Positions 54,394-63,836 of a stretch of 64,000 nt of DNA are shown piece after piece. The stretch's first letter is position 1; each line of letters begins with the position of its first letter. The DNA comes from Prevotella sp. (GTDB taxonomy: Bacteria > Bacteroidota > Bacteroidia > Bacteroidales > Bacteroidaceae). The notes under the pieces are model-generated. The model made no database searches. It saw only the letters and a list, made by a program, of their open reading frames with translations, and was not told the DNA's origin. Where the stretch lies: assembly GCA_017940545.1 (NCBI GenBank), contig JAGAYI010000002.1, positions 1 through 64,000 of the forward strand, read 5' to 3'. The position numbers were made by a program, and so were the translations under genes.

Positions 54394-54401
54394 TACCTTT
54401 G
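54394..54401 (+). promoter_or_regulatory. glnN promoter -7 box
   Basis: TACCTTTG 58 bases before the glnN ATG; the -33 position reads TTTA, a weak match, consistent with a promoter that needs an activator. Confidence 0.65.
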
Positions 54402-54459
54402 CCGCAGAATTATTAACAAATAAGAAAGTAAATAATCAAGAACTAAAAAGAGAAAGATT

Positions 54460-56676
54460 ATGGAAGCATTAAGATTTCAGGTTGTCGGAGAGGCGTTCAA
54501 GAAGAAGCCGCTCGACGTAAAAACACCCAGTGAGCGTCCGGCTGAGTATTTCGGCAAGAAAGTATTTAACCGTGAGAAAATGTACAAATACCTGCCGAAG
54601 GATGTCTATGAGAAAATGGTTGACGTGATAGAGAACGGTGCCCGTCTGGACCGTGACGTTGCCGACGCTGTGGCTGTAGGCATGAAGCAGTGGGCTACGG
54701 AGAATGGCGTCACGCACTATACCCACTGGTTTCAGCCGCTGACAGAAGGTACCGCCGAGAAGCACGACTCGTTTATAGAGCACGACTTCAAGGGCGGCAT
54801 GGTAGAGGAGTTCAGCGGCAAGCTGCTGGTGCAGCAGGAACCCGACGCCTCGTCGTTCCCCAGCGGAGGCATCCGTTCTACCTTCGAGGCTCGCGGCTAC
54901 AGCGCCTGGGACCCGACGAGTCCCGTCTTCATCATCGACGACACGCTCTGCATTCCCACCGTGTTTATTTCTTATACGGGTGAGGCGCTCGACTATAAGG
55001 CTCCGCTGCTGCGTGCTCTGCATGCCGTCAACGTGGCAGCTACCGACGTGTGCCGCTACTTCGACCCGACGGTCAAGAAGGTGACCAGTAACCTCGGTTG
55101 GGAACAGGAGTACTTCCTCGTTGACGAGGGCTTGTACTCTGCCCGTCCGGACCTGTTGCTGACTGGCCGCACGCTGATGGGACATGACTCGGCCAAGAAC
55201 CAGCAGATGGACGACCACTACTTCGGTGCCATCCCCGAGCGTGTGGCCGCCTTCATGCGCGAACTGGAAATCGTGGCACTGGAACTGGGCATTCCCTGCA
55301 AGACGCGCCACAACGAGGTGGCCCCCAACCAGTTTGAACTGGCACCAATCTTCGAAGATACCAATCTGGCCGTTGACCACAACATGCTGCTGATGTCGGT
55401 CATGAAGCGCGTTGCCCGCAAACATGGTTTCCGCGTGCTGCTGCACGAGAAACCCTTTGCAGGTATTAACGGATCAGGAAAACACAACAACTGGAGTCTC
55501 TCTACCGACAACGGCGTGCTGCTGCATGCACCGGGCAAGACGCCTGAGCAGAACCTGCGCTTTGCCACCTTTATCGTTGAGACGCTGATGGGCGTATGGC
55601 GCCACAACGGACTGCTGAAGGCCAGCATCATGAGTGCCACCAATGCCCATCGTCTGGGAGCCAACGAGGCGCCGCCTGCCATCATCTCGTCGTTCCTCGG
55701 CAAACAAGTCAGCGAACTGCTTGACCACATCGAGAAAGCCGATGTTTCCAATATTCTTGCAATGGCCGGCAAACAGGGAATGAAAATGGATATTCCGGAA
55801 ATACCAGAACTCTTCATCGACAATACCGACCGTAACCGTACGTCGCCCTTCGCTTTTACCGGCAACCGTTTCGAGTTCCGTGCCGTTGGTTCTGAGGCCA
55901 ACTGTGCATCGGCGATGATTGCTCTGAACAGCGCTGTGGCTGAGGCCCTCGTCAGCTTCAAGAAACGTGTCGATGCCAAGATTCCTGAGTTCGAGAAGAA
56001 ACTCGAAGGCACCGGCCATACCGCCACTTTCCACGCTATCATCGACGTGCTGCGCGAGGATATCAAGGCCTGCAAGCCCATCCGCTTCGATGGCAACGGC
56101 TATAGCGACGAGTGGGTGGAAGAGGCCGCCAAGCGTGGATTGGATGTGGAAAAGTCGTGCCCGAAAATCTTCGAACGCTACCTTGACGACTCCAGCATCC
56201 AGATGTTTGAGAGCCTCGGCGTGATGAGTAGGAAGGAACTGGAAGCCCGTAATGAAGTAAAGTGGGAAACCTATACGAAGAAGATTCAGATTGAGGCCCG
56301 CGTATTGGGCGACCTCTCCATGAACCACATCATTCCCGTAGCTACCCGCTATCAGACGCAGCTGTTGCAGAACATCGGCAACATGGCCGTCGTCTTCCCC
56401 GTTGACACAGCCGACAAGCTCTCTGCCCGCAACAAGAGCATCGTACAGGAGATTGCCGAACGCACCAGTGCCATCGAGAAAGGTGTGGAGGATTTGGTCA
56501 ATGCACGCAAGCAGGCCAACAAGATTGAAGACGAGCACCTAAAAGCCATTGCCTATCACGACAAGGTAGAACCAAAGCTCGACACCATCCGCTACCAGAT
56601 TGACAAGCTGGAGCTCATCGTCGATGACTCGCTATGGCCGCTGCCGAAGTATCGCGAACTGCTGTTCATCAGATAA
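54460..56676 (+). CDS. glnN: Glutamine synthetase type III
   Basis: 738 residues, the large GSIII form typical of Bacteroidota. Makes glutamine from glutamate, ammonium and ATP. Family marks: TEGTAEKHDSFIEHDFKGGMVEEFSGKLLVQQEPDASSFPSGG, VTSNLGWEQEYFLVDE, RHNEVAPNQFELAPIFEDTN and the ATP-site GINGSGKHNNWSL. Cytosolic oligomer. No downstream partner; tcdA converges 17 bases away. Its promoter is like that of glnK. Confidence 0.97.
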   Translation: MEALRFQVVGEAFKKKPLDVKTPSERPAEYFGKKVFNREKMYKYLPKDVYEKMVDVIENGARLDRDVADAVAVGMKQWATENGVTHYTHWFQPLTEGTAEKHDSFIEHDFKGGMVEEFSGKLLVQQEPDASSFPSGGIRSTFEARGYSAWDPTSPVFIIDDTLCIPTVFISYTGEALDYKAPLLRALHAVNVAATDVCRYFDPTVKKVTSNLGWEQEYFLVDEGLYSARPDLLLTGRTLMGHDSAKNQQMDDHYFGAIPERVAAFMRELEIVALELGIPCKTRHNEVAPNQFELAPIFEDTNLAVDHNMLLMSVMKRVARKHGFRVLLHEKPFAGINGSGKHNNWSLSTDNGVLLHAPGKTPEQNLRFATFIVETLMGVWRHNGLLKASIMSATNAHRLGANEAPPAIISSFLGKQVSELLDHIEKADVSNILAMAGKQGMKMDIPEIPELFIDNTDRNRTSPFAFTGNRFEFRAVGSEANCASAMIALNSAVAEALVSFKKRVDAKIPEFEKKLEGTGHTATFHAIIDVLREDIKACKPIRFDGNGYSDEWVEEAAKRGLDVEKSCPKIFERYLDDSSIQMFESLGVMSRKELEARNEVKWETYTKKIQIEARVLGDLSMNHIIPVATRYQTQLLQNIGNMAVVFPVDTADKLSARNKSIVQEIAERTSAIEKGVEDLVNARKQANKIEDEHLKAIAYHDKVEPKLDTIRYQIDKLELIVDDSLWPLPKYRELLFIR

Positions 56677-56693
56677 CGGAAAGCTACTGATTA

Positions 56694-57407
56694 TCAAACA
56701 GCTGCATTCTTCTTGATATCAGTAATGACCAGACCGGCAAGGGTCAGACCGAAGATGGCGGTGATGTGAACCAGACTGCCGTTGGCACGCTCGCCAGCGT
56801 CGGCGACCTCCTGGTTCTTCAGCAGTTCGTCGCTATAGACGCACTGGAACTTACGGGCGGGGAAACGCTGCTGCTTCTTGAAACGCTGACGCAGCGCACG
56901 GGCCAGGGGACAGCCCTTAACCTTCCAGAACTCAGTGACCTGCACACGCGTGGGGTCCATCTTCAGGGCAGCACCCATCGACGAGAAGAACTGAGCCCGT
57001 GAACGCGTGGCACGCTCAATGAGCAGCTGCTTGTCGGGCAGCGAGTCGATGGCATCAATCACGTAGTCGTAGTCGTCCAGCGGGAACGTCTCGGCCGTAT
57101 CGGCACAATATGTCTCGTTGCGAATAACGATGTCCGCCTCGGGGTTGATGTCGAGCAGGTGCCGGCGCATGGCCTCTACCTTCACCTGTCCCACCGTGCT
57201 TTGCGTGGCCATGAGCTGGCGGTTGATGTTGCTGGGACTGACGCGGTCGAAATCAACCAGAGTAATGTGACGGAAGCCGGAGCGCACCAGTGCCTCGATG
57301 CACCACGACCCTACCCCGCCGCAGCCAAAGACGATAATACGCTGTTGGGCGACACGCTCCATGACGCCGTCGCCCAACAGTAATAGTGCTCTTTGTAAGA
57401 AATCCAT
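56694..57407 (-). CDS. tcdA: tRNA threonylcarbamoyladenosine dehydratase
   Basis: 237 residues. An E1-like enzyme that cyclises t6A37 to ct6A in tRNAs reading ANN codons. VFGCGGVGSWCIEALVRSGF (ATP fold), DFDRVSPSNINRQLMATQSTVGQVKVEAM and YVIDAIDSLPDKQLLI match TcdA (YgdL/CsdL). Its ATG shares one base with the thrS stop (TGATG), so the two are translationally coupled, which fits a tRNA-linked pair. Confidence 0.9.
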   Translation of the reverse strand: MDFLQRALLLLGDGVMERVAQQRIIVFGCGGVGSWCIEALVRSGFRHITLVDFDRVSPSNINRQLMATQSTVGQVKVEAMRRHLLDINPEADIVIRNETYCADTAETFPLDDYDYVIDAIDSLPDKQLLIERATRSRAQFFSSMGAALKMDPTRVQVTEFWKVKGCPLARALRQRFKKQQRFPARKFQCVYSDELLKNQEVADAGERANGSLVHITAIFGLTLAGLVITDIKKNAAV

Positions 57408-59350
57408 CAGAAGTCCTTTGTCATTTCCGCTACAGCGTCGTTAATCTTCTTGGCAAACTCAGCAACGGTCATCGTGGCCTGTTCGCCACCACCCTGCTGA
57501 CGCATGCTGACAAGACCCTCGGCAGCCTCCTTCTCGCCCACGATGAGCATGTAGGGAATACGCTTCAGCTCGTTGTCGCGAATCTTACGACCCAGCTTCT
57601 CGTTGCGGTCATCCACCTGGGCGCGGACACCGGCCTGGTCGAGCTGCTTCTGCACGGAGAAGGCGTAGTCGTTGTACTTCTCCGACAGCGGCAGAACCAC
57701 CACCTGCTCAGGCGTGAGCCACAGGGGGAAGTGACCGCTGGTGTGCTCGATGAGCACGGCAGTGAAGCGCTCCAGAGAGCCGAACGGTGCACGGTGAATC
57801 ATGACGGGCGTCTTCTTCTGGTTGTCCTCGTCGGTATATTCCAGTTGGAAGCGCTTGGGCAGGTTGTAATCCACCTGAATGGTACCTAACTGCCAGCGGC
57901 GGCCGATGGCATCCTTGATCATGAAGTCGAGCTTCGGACCGTAGAACGCAGCCTCGCCGTATTCCACCTTGGCGGGCAGGCCCTTCTCCTCGCAAGCCTC
58001 GACAATAGCCTTCTCAGCCAGTGCCCAGTCTTCGTCGGTTCCTACGTACTTGTTATGGTCGTTGGGGTCGCGCAGCGAAATCTGTGCTTCGAAGTTGAAG
58101 CCGAAAGCCGTCAGCACCACGCCGATGATGTCCATGACGTTGAGGAACTCCTGCTTCACCTGGTCGGGACGGCAGAAGATGTGGGCATCGTCCTGCGTGA
58201 AGCTACGTACGCGGGTAAAGCCGTGCAGCTCGCCCGACTGCTCGTAGCGATAAACCGTACCGAACTCTGCTATGCGCAGGGGCAGGTCACGGTATGAGCG
58301 GGGCTTCCATGCGAAGATTTCGCAGTGGTGCGGGCAGTTCATGGGCTTCAGCATATAGACCTCGCCCTCCTCGGGTGTGGTGATGGGCTGGAACGAGTCC
58401 TTGCCGTAGTGGTCCCAGTGACCGGAGGTGACGTAGAGGTTCTTGCTTCCAATGTGCGGCGTGATGACTTCCTGATAGCCGAAACGCTTCTGTACCTTGC
58501 GCAGGTGGTCCTGCAGACGCAGACGCAGGTCGGTGCCCTTCGGCAGCCAGATGGGCAGGCCCTTGCCTACCTTGTCGGAGAACATGAAGAGCTCCATCTC
58601 CTTGCCAATCTTGCGGTGGTCGCGCTTCTTGGCCTCCTCGAGCATGACGAGATACTCGTCGAGCATCTTCTTCTTGGGGAACGAAATACCGTAGAGGCGC
58701 TGCAGCTGCTGCTTGGTGGCATCGCCACGCCAGAAGGCACCGGCCACCGAGGTCAGCTTGATGGCCTTGATGGCACCCGTGTTCACCAGGTGCGGGCCAC
58801 GGCACAGGTCGGTGAACGAACCCTGCGTATAGGTGGTGATGGTTCCGTCCTCGAGGTCCTGCTCAATGTGCTCGCACTTGTAGGTCTGGCCGTCGGCGGC
58901 AAACTCCTTCAGCGCCTCTGCCTTGGGCACCTCGCGGCGTACCACGGGCTCCTTCTTGGAAGCCAGTTCGCGCATCTTCTCCTCAATCTTGGGGAAGTCA
59001 CTCTCCTTGATACTCTCGCCGTCCTTCAACAGCACGTCGTAGAAAAAGCCGTTCTCGATGGCAGGACCGAAACCGAACTGCACGCCCGGATACAACTCCT
59101 GCAATGCCTCGGCCAGCAAGTGGGCACTGGTGTGCCAGAAAGTGTGCTTGCCCTGCTCGTCGTCCCACTTGAAGAGCTCCAGCTGGGCATCCTCCATAAT
59201 GGGGCGGTTCAACTCTACTGTCTCGCCGTTTACTGCGCAACTCAGAACGTCGCGTGCCAGAGCCGGCGAAATGCTCTCGGCAATCTCAAAACCCGTCACG
59301 CCCTGCTCATACGAGCGAACAGATCCGTCGGGAAAAGTAATCTGAATCAT
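57407..59350 (-). CDS. thrS: Threonyl-tRNA synthetase
   Basis: 647 residues, full length. TGS domain ([36 protein letters not shown]), editing domain ([33 protein letters not shown]), class II catalytic core ([32 protein letters not shown] for zinc) and anticodon-binding domain. No T-box or long leader is seen: promoter to ATG is ~34 bases. Confidence 0.97.
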   Translation of the reverse strand: MIQITFPDGSVRSYEQGVTGFEIAESISPALARDVLSCAVNGETVELNRPIMEDAQLELFKWDDEQGKHTFWHTSAHLLAEALQELYPGVQFGFGPAIENGFFYDVLLKDGESIKESDFPKIEEKMRELASKKEPVVRREVPKAEALKEFAADGQTYKCEHIEQDLEDGTITTYTQGSFTDLCRGPHLVNTGAIKAIKLTSVAGAFWRGDATKQQLQRLYGISFPKKKMLDEYLVMLEEAKKRDHRKIGKEMELFMFSDKVGKGLPIWLPKGTDLRLRLQDHLRKVQKRFGYQEVITPHIGSKNLYVTSGHWDHYGKDSFQPITTPEEGEVYMLKPMNCPHHCEIFAWKPRSYRDLPLRIAEFGTVYRYEQSGELHGFTRVRSFTQDDAHIFCRPDQVKQEFLNVMDIIGVVLTAFGFNFEAQISLRDPNDHNKYVGTDEDWALAEKAIVEACEEKGLPAKVEYGEAAFYGPKLDFMIKDAIGRRWQLGTIQVDYNLPKRFQLEYTDEDNQKKTPVMIHRAPFGSLERFTAVLIEHTSGHFPLWLTPEQVVVLPLSEKYNDYAFSVQKQLDQAGVRAQVDDRNEKLGRKIRDNELKRIPYMLIVGEKEAAEGLVSMRQQGGGEQATMTVAEFAKKINDAVAEMTKDF

Positions 59351-59383
59351 ATCTACAATATATGTTTAAGTTTAAATCGGCGG

Positions 59384-59413
59384 CAAAGGTACAAAATAAT
59401 TATCAATTATCAA
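59384..59413 (-). promoter_or_regulatory. thrS promoter
   Basis: Minus strand TTG (59411-59413), 19 bases, TACCTTTG (59384-59391). It abuts the divergent promoter at 59414. Confidence 0.8.
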
Positions 59414-59418
59414 TTGCC
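59398..59418. repeat. 7-bp repeat in the thrS divergent promoter
   Basis: AATTATC, AATTATC, AATTGCC with 7-base period, covering both -33 elements of the divergent promoters. Confidence 0.55.
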
Positions 59419-59442
59419 GATTGAAATTATTTTATACCTTTG
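59414..59442 (+). promoter_or_regulatory. Promoter of the small membrane protein gene
   Basis: TTG (59414-59416), 18 bases, TACCTTTG (59435-59442), 38 bases before the ATG; back to back with the thrS promoter. Confidence 0.7.
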
Positions 59443-59480
59443 CACTCAGAATACGTCAACGACTTAAATAAACTACCATT

Positions 59481-59714
59481 ATGAACATCAGTCTAAAGAA
59501 AGCCGCACTCGCCGGTATGGCCGGCGCAGGAGTGCTCACCGTCATTCACATCTGCAGTTTCGTAACCCTGTTCTTCCGGATGATTTTCGAGAGTTATTTC
59601 CGCGTGAACTTCCTGACCATCTGTTCCTGGTTGGCTACGGGCATTGAGATTCTTGCCCTGGCAGCCCTCACCTTCTTCCTATACACCCTGTGGCAGAAGA
59701 CTCCTGAAGAGTGA
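59481..59714 (+). CDS. Small two-helix membrane protein
   Basis: 77 residues. A basic N-terminus (MNISLKKAA) precedes two hydrophobic segments (~9-34 and ~47-70) and a short charged tail. I recognise no family, though it resembles a trimmed DUF2975-like protein. A full promoter supports it as a real gene. Convergent with the epimerase gene 17 bases on. Confidence 0.6.
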   Translation: MNISLKKAALAGMAGAGVLTVIHICSFVTLFFRMIFESYFRVNFLTICSWLATGIEILALAALTFFLYTLWQKTPEE

Positions 59715-59731
59715 GGAACTGGTAACGATGG

Positions 59732-60748
59732 CTAAAGACTCCTGAGGGCCTGCTCCTGGGCCGCGATGACGCGGTCACACCAAGCATCGAAGTCAGGGTC
59801 TTCCTGCTGCAGTTCGGGGTGTGCCTTCAGGTAAGCCACACAGCGGCGCACGCCCTCATGGAAACGGGTAGTAGCCTGGAAACCGGCCACGGCACGTTTC
59901 AGTTTCGTGCAGTCGAACTGCACGGTTACTGACTTGTCGCCCAGCAGGTTACCCTCGAAGTCATAATCTTTTGGTGCAGCCTTTGCCAGGAATGTTGACG
60001 AGATGTAGTAGGGCTTCAGCTCCACGCCCAGGGCATCGGCCACACACTGGTAAATCTGTGTCCAGGAGAGCTGTTCGTCACTCATAATCTGGAATGCCTC
60101 GCCAATGGCCTTCGGGTTGCGCAGCAGTCCTATGAACCCACGCGCAAAGTCCTCGTTCCAGGTAAGTGTCCACAGCGAGGTGCCGTCGCCATGAATGATG
60201 ACGGGCTTGCCGTCCATCATGCGCTTCAGCACCTGCCAGCTGCCCTTCGGTTCGTGAACACTGACGGGCACGCCACGCTCGCAGTAGGTATGGCTGGAAC
60301 GTACGATGGTGACGGGGAAGGCATCGTCGCGATAGGCCTTCAGCAGCAGTTCCTCGCAGGCTATCTTGTTGCGCGAGTACTCCCAGTAGGGGTTGGCCAG
60401 CGTGGTGCCCTCGGTAATGACGTGGTTGGCAGCCGGCTTGTTGTAGGCCGATGCCGAACTGATATAGACATACTGACGGGTGCGGCCGGAGAACAGGCGG
60501 ATGTCACGCTGCACCTGCTCAGGGACGAAACCGATGAACTCGCAGACGGCATCGAACTGCTCGCCGTCTATCTGCCGCAGCACCTCGGCGGTGTCGTCAA
60601 TGTCGGCAATCACCTGTCTGACACCTGCCGGCACTTCGCTCTTGCGGTTTCCACGATTCAGCAGCCACAGGTCGTGACCGCCGTCAGCCAACTGTCGGGT
60701 GATGGCACTGCTGATGGTGCCTGTCCCCCCTATCAATAAGATTTTCAT
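59732..60748 (-). CDS. NAD-dependent epimerase/dehydratase family protein
   Basis: 338 residues, extended short-chain dehydrogenase fold. LLIGGTGTISSAITRQL is the NAD(P)-binding loop. YVYISSASAYNK and WEYSRNKIACEELL carry the Ser and a Tyr/Lys region, but the classical YxxxK reads YSRNK, so the catalytic pair is kept. The C-terminal part resembles the mRNA-binding-like SDR subgroup. Substrate unknown. It follows the TPR gene by 18 bases on the same strand. Confidence 0.75.
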   Translation of the reverse strand: MKILLIGGTGTISSAITRQLADGGHDLWLLNRGNRKSEVPAGVRQVIADIDDTAEVLRQIDGEQFDAVCEFIGFVPEQVQRDIRLFSGRTRQYVYISSASAYNKPAANHVITEGTTLANPYWEYSRNKIACEELLLKAYRDDAFPVTIVRSSHTYCERGVPVSVHEPKGSWQVLKRMMDGKPVIIHGDGTSLWTLTWNEDFARGFIGLLRNPKAIGEAFQIMSDEQLSWTQIYQCVADALGVELKPYYISSTFLAKAAPKDYDFEGNLLGDKSVTVQFDCTKLKRAVAGFQATTRFHEGVRRCVAYLKAHPELQQEDPDFDAWCDRVIAAQEQALRSL

Positions 60749-60766
60749 AAGCGTAGGTCTTTTTAG

Positions 60767-62773
60767 TTATTTGCGATATTTCTTGATGATGGAATAAGCG
60801 GTATAGAGTCCCAGTTCGCCAGCCTTCGAGAGGTCGCTGATGCCCTCCTGCTGATGGTTGCTGTAGAGCCGGGAAAGTCCGCGGTTATACCATGCCTCGG
60901 CCAGTTGCGGGTCGAGCTCAATGGCACGGTTCAGGTCGTCAATGGCCCGAGTGTAGTCGGCACGACGGGCATAGACCGTACCACGGTTATAATACAGGTA
61001 GGCATTCTGCGGACTCAGGGCGATGGCTTCCGTCAGGTCGCCGATGACGCTGGCGGCCTTCATACTGACGTCGGTGCCCTGCGAGGCGTTGAAGTCGTTG
61101 GCCTTCGACTGACACACGGCGCGCTGCCACAGGGCGAGCACCGACGTGGTGTCGGTCTGCAGGTAAGTGGTCAGGTCGTCCACGGCACTGTCGTAGTTCT
61201 GAATCTCGGCAAAGGCAACAGCACGCTGGAAGCGGAAAGCCACCTTCTGCGCATCCCCCACAGAGGAGGGGCCCTGCCCACCGAGAAGCACCGTCAGCGA
61301 GTCGATATAGGCAAAATAGCGGCTGGTCTGCGTCTCGTCGAGCGTGGTCTGCGAATTGGAGATGAACAGCTTTCTGATGCCACGCTGCTGGTTATAGGCC
61401 TCGACATGGCGGTCGAGCGTCAGCTTGGAGTGGACGTCGCTCGTGGCACCCCGCTTGAGCGACAAGCCGTAGAGCGGCAGCAGCTCAATCTGCACCTTAC
61501 GGTTCTGCACACGGCCGCGGTACTCACTCTTATACTCGTGCTCCATCTCCTGTTCGTCGGCCACCACTATCTGGTTGTACTTCTCCAGGTCGTCGTCGGA
61601 GCGCTTGCGCATCTGCTTCTTCGAGAGTCGCGGCTGGGTGCCGTAGAGGTGTTTGTAGAGCTGTGCCTTATAGACGCGGAACTCGTCGGCATCGGCCTGT
61701 TTCGTCATGCCTAACCGGCGGTAGCAGCTGGCGCGGCTCTGCAGTCCGGTCCAGAAGTTGGGATACTGGTCGATGACCTTCGTGTAGTCGCGTATGGCAC
61801 GGCGCAGGTCGCCCGTCTTGTCGAGCAGCGTGGCGCGGTTGTAGAGTGCCATGAGGTTGTCGGGCTCCAGCTTCAGCACGAAGTCGAAGTCGAGGATGGC
61901 GCGGTTGTCGTCGCCCACCTGTGCACGCAGCAGTCCGCGGTTGTAGTGTCCCAGAAAGTTATTGGGGTCGAAGTCGAGTGCCGCGTCATAGTCGGCCATG
62001 GCTCCGCGCAGGTTGTTCTGGTTGTATCGGGCCAGGGCGCGGTTGATGTAGTTGTTAGCCTGCTTGGGCAGCAGGTGAATGGCTTTGCTGAGATACTCCT
62101 CCGACTCTTTCCACTCGCTGCGCGAGAGGCTGATGATGGAGCGTGCTGCCCATGTGCCGCCGTCGTAGGGATCCAGCTCCAGACTCTTGTCGAGGGCGGT
62201 AATGGCGTTGGCCGTGTCTTTCTGCATCATGTAGATTTCGGCACGCATGGAGTAGCCACGGGCATATTTGCTCCAGCGGGTCAGCATGGTGTCGAGCTCT
62301 AAATGGGCCTGCTGGTAGTTTTTCTCCTGAATATGACAAAGCACACGGTTGTGCCACAGGTTTTGCGCGTCGGGGGCATACTTGAGCGCCATGTCATAGT
62401 CGCTTATGGCTTCCTTGAACTTCTTTTGGTTGATGCGCGTCAGACCGCGCAGCTCGTAGAGGTTGACGATGTACGGGTTACGGTCGATGGCCTCCGTACA
62501 GTCGGCTTCGGCACCTGCGAAGTCGTCCAGGTAATACTTGGCAACGGCACGGAAGAACCATGGCTCGTAGAGGTATGGCTTGGCGGCAATGGCCTGATTA
62601 AAATACTGGATGCTTAGGACATAGTCCTCGTAATAGAGTGCCGAGCGGCCTATCATGACCAGCCGGTCGGTATTGAACTGGGCATGGCTTGCAGAAATGA
62701 AGAATGTAGAGTGAAGGGTGAAGAATAAAACGCACAATAGCAAACGCCCATATAGAACAGTACACATGGGCAT
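60767..62773 (-). CDS. Tetratricopeptide-repeat protein, exported
   Basis: 668 residues from ATG at 62771-62773; a GTG 11 codons upstream also opens the frame, but it lies in repeat DNA. The signal peptide (LLLCVLFFTLHSTFFISASHAQ) is partly encoded by a 7-bp repeat. About nine TPR motifs fill residues 35-370 (YNRGLLRAQVGDDNRAILDFDFVLKLEPDN and others), and two or three more lie near the C-terminus (YYNRGTVYARRADYTRAIDDLNRAIELDPQLAEAWYNRG). A non-TPR stretch with many charged residues sits between. Scaffold function inferred; partner unknown. Confidence 0.8.
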   Translation of the reverse strand: MPMCTVLYGRLLLCVLFFTLHSTFFISASHAQFNTDRLVMIGRSALYYEDYVLSIQYFNQAIAAKPYLYEPWFFRAVAKYYLDDFAGAEADCTEAIDRNPYIVNLYELRGLTRINQKKFKEAISDYDMALKYAPDAQNLWHNRVLCHIQEKNYQQAHLELDTMLTRWSKYARGYSMRAEIYMMQKDTANAITALDKSLELDPYDGGTWAARSIISLSRSEWKESEEYLSKAIHLLPKQANNYINRALARYNQNNLRGAMADYDAALDFDPNNFLGHYNRGLLRAQVGDDNRAILDFDFVLKLEPDNLMALYNRATLLDKTGDLRRAIRDYTKVIDQYPNFWTGLQSRASCYRRLGMTKQADADEFRVYKAQLYKHLYGTQPRLSKKQMRKRSDDDLEKYNQIVVADEQEMEHEYKSEYRGRVQNRKVQIELLPLYGLSLKRGATSDVHSKLTLDRHVEAYNQQRGIRKLFISNSQTTLDETQTSRYFAYIDSLTVLLGGQGPSSVGDAQKVAFRFQRAVAFAEIQNYDSAVDDLTTYLQTDTTSVLALWQRAVCQSKANDFNASQGTDVSMKAASVIGDLTEAIALSPQNAYLYYNRGTVYARRADYTRAIDDLNRAIELDPQLAEAWYNRGLSRLYSNHQQEGISDLSKAGELGLYTAYSIIKKYRK

Positions 62774-62822
62774 ATGGCGGGCGGTAGCAAACTTTTTACT
62801 CTTCACTTTTCACTCTTCACTT
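62701..62822. repeat. Heptad inverted repeat at the TPR gene start
   Basis: Heptads of AGTGAAG type at 62701-62735 and inverted heptads at 62791-62822, the latter attached to the anchor GCGGTAGCAAACT (62781-62793) also found in asnB. Covers the TPR start codon and the gap to def. Confidence 0.8.
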
Positions 62823-63377
62823 AGATGGTGCCTTCGTCTTGTACCCGCAACGGTAACGGCCCTGCAGCAGGGCGCGTAGCTTGCTCTTGATGAGCTGCTT
62901 GCGAAGAGGAGATATGCGGTCAACGAACATCTTGCCGTCCAGATGGTCGAACTCGTGCTGCATGACGCGGGCCAGATAGCCCTCTACCCACTCGTCGTGG
63001 GGCTGCAGGTCTTCGTCGAGCCACTGTACACGAATGCGCGTGGGGCGTGTTACTTTTTCATGAACGGCAGGCAGCGACAGGCAACCTTCCTCTAAGGTCT
63101 CTGTCTTCTCGTCGTCGAACTCAATGATGCGGGGATTGATGTAGGCATGGCGGAAGTCCTTGTACTCGGGCATGTCGTCCTTCAGCACGTCAAGGTCGAT
63201 GACGGCTACACGGATGGCCTTGCCAATCTGCGGAGCTGCCAGTCCTACGCCATCGGAGGCCGTCAGCGTCTCGAACATATCGGCCAGCAGCTGTTTCAAA
63301 TCAGGATAGTCCGTCGGAATATCCACGGCCACCTTGCGCAATACCGGCTGGCCATATATATAAATAGGTAGAATCAC
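62817..63377 (-). CDS. def: Peptide deformylase
   Basis: 186 residues with a GTG start (63375-63377); an in-frame TAA lies four codons upstream and no ATG fits, and the family N-terminus ILPIYIYGQPVLRKVA starts here. Removes the formyl group from nascent proteins. Metal motifs GVGLAAPQIG, EGCLSLP and QHEFDHLDG are complete. Gap of 28 bases from ruvX, filled with a 7-bp repeat. Confidence 0.95.
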   Translation of the reverse strand: MILPIYIYGQPVLRKVAVDIPTDYPDLKQLLADMFETLTASDGVGLAAPQIGKAIRVAVIDLDVLKDDMPEYKDFRHAYINPRIIEFDDEKTETLEEGCLSLPAVHEKVTRPTRIRVQWLDEDLQPHDEWVEGYLARVMQHEFDHLDGKMFVDRISPLRKQLIKSKLRALLQGRYRCGYKTKAPSK

Positions 63378-63378
63378 T

Positions 63379-63413
63379 GCAATTTACAATTTAACAATTT
63401 ACTATTTACAATT
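63379..63413. repeat. 7-bp repeat between ruvX and def
   Basis: CAATTTA, CAATTTAA, CAATTTA, CTATTTA, CAATTTG. On the minus strand a TTGTAA in it provides the last codon (Leu) and the stop of ruvX. Confidence 0.75.
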
Positions 63414-63822
63414 TGCGACTACGCATGTAGTCCTGCAGGATGATGGTGGCCGAAATTTCATCGACCAGTGCCTTGTCCTGACGAGCTTTCTTCCTGAGGC
63501 CACCGTCGAGCATGGCCTGATGAGCCAAGACGGACGTGAAACGCTCGTCGTAAAACTCAATGGGGATGTGCGGCATCTGCTTGCGCCAGCGGTTGGCAAA
63601 CTGCTGCACGCGCGCCAGGTTCTCGCTGGGCTGCCCGTTGGGCTGGCGTGGCTCGCCAATGACGATGCGCTCCACCTGCTCGCGCTCCACGTAAGCCTTG
63701 AGATAGTCGAAAAGTTCAGAAGTGGAAACAGTCGCCAACCCTCCTGCTATAAGCTGTAGAGGGTCGGTGACTGCCAGTCCTGTACGTTTCTTACCGTAAT
63801 CGATGGAAAGAATACGCGCCAC
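63406..63822 (-). CDS. ruvX: RuvX/YqgF putative Holliday junction resolvase
   Basis: 138 residues from a GTG start (63820-63822). An ATG at 63858 would give 12 more residues but overlaps the upstream SPOR gene, while GTG gives the standard family start ARILSIDYGKKRTGLAVTDPL. Motifs IVIGEPRQPNGQPS, FYDERFTS and DEISATIILQDYM complete the RNase H-like fold with Asp/Glu/Asp. Now mostly linked to 16S pre-rRNA 5' processing. Between the SPOR gene and def. Confidence 0.88.
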   Translation of the reverse strand: MARILSIDYGKKRTGLAVTDPLQLIAGGLATVSTSELFDYLKAYVEREQVERIVIGEPRQPNGQPSENLARVQQFANRWRKQMPHIPIEFYDERFTSVLAHQAMLDGGLRKKARQDKALVDEISATIILQDYMRSRKL

Positions 63823-63836
63823 AATCAGTCTTGACT

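Larger units (their letters stand above)
54157..54459. other. 303-base gap between the porin gene and glnN
   Basis: Holds the porin terminator and then the glnN upstream region that matches that of glnK. No coding frame. Confidence 0.75.

Noticed and set aside
57407..59480. T-box or other leader before thrS
   Set aside because: Only about 34 bases separate the promoter from the ATG, too short for a T-box, which is also rare in this phylum.
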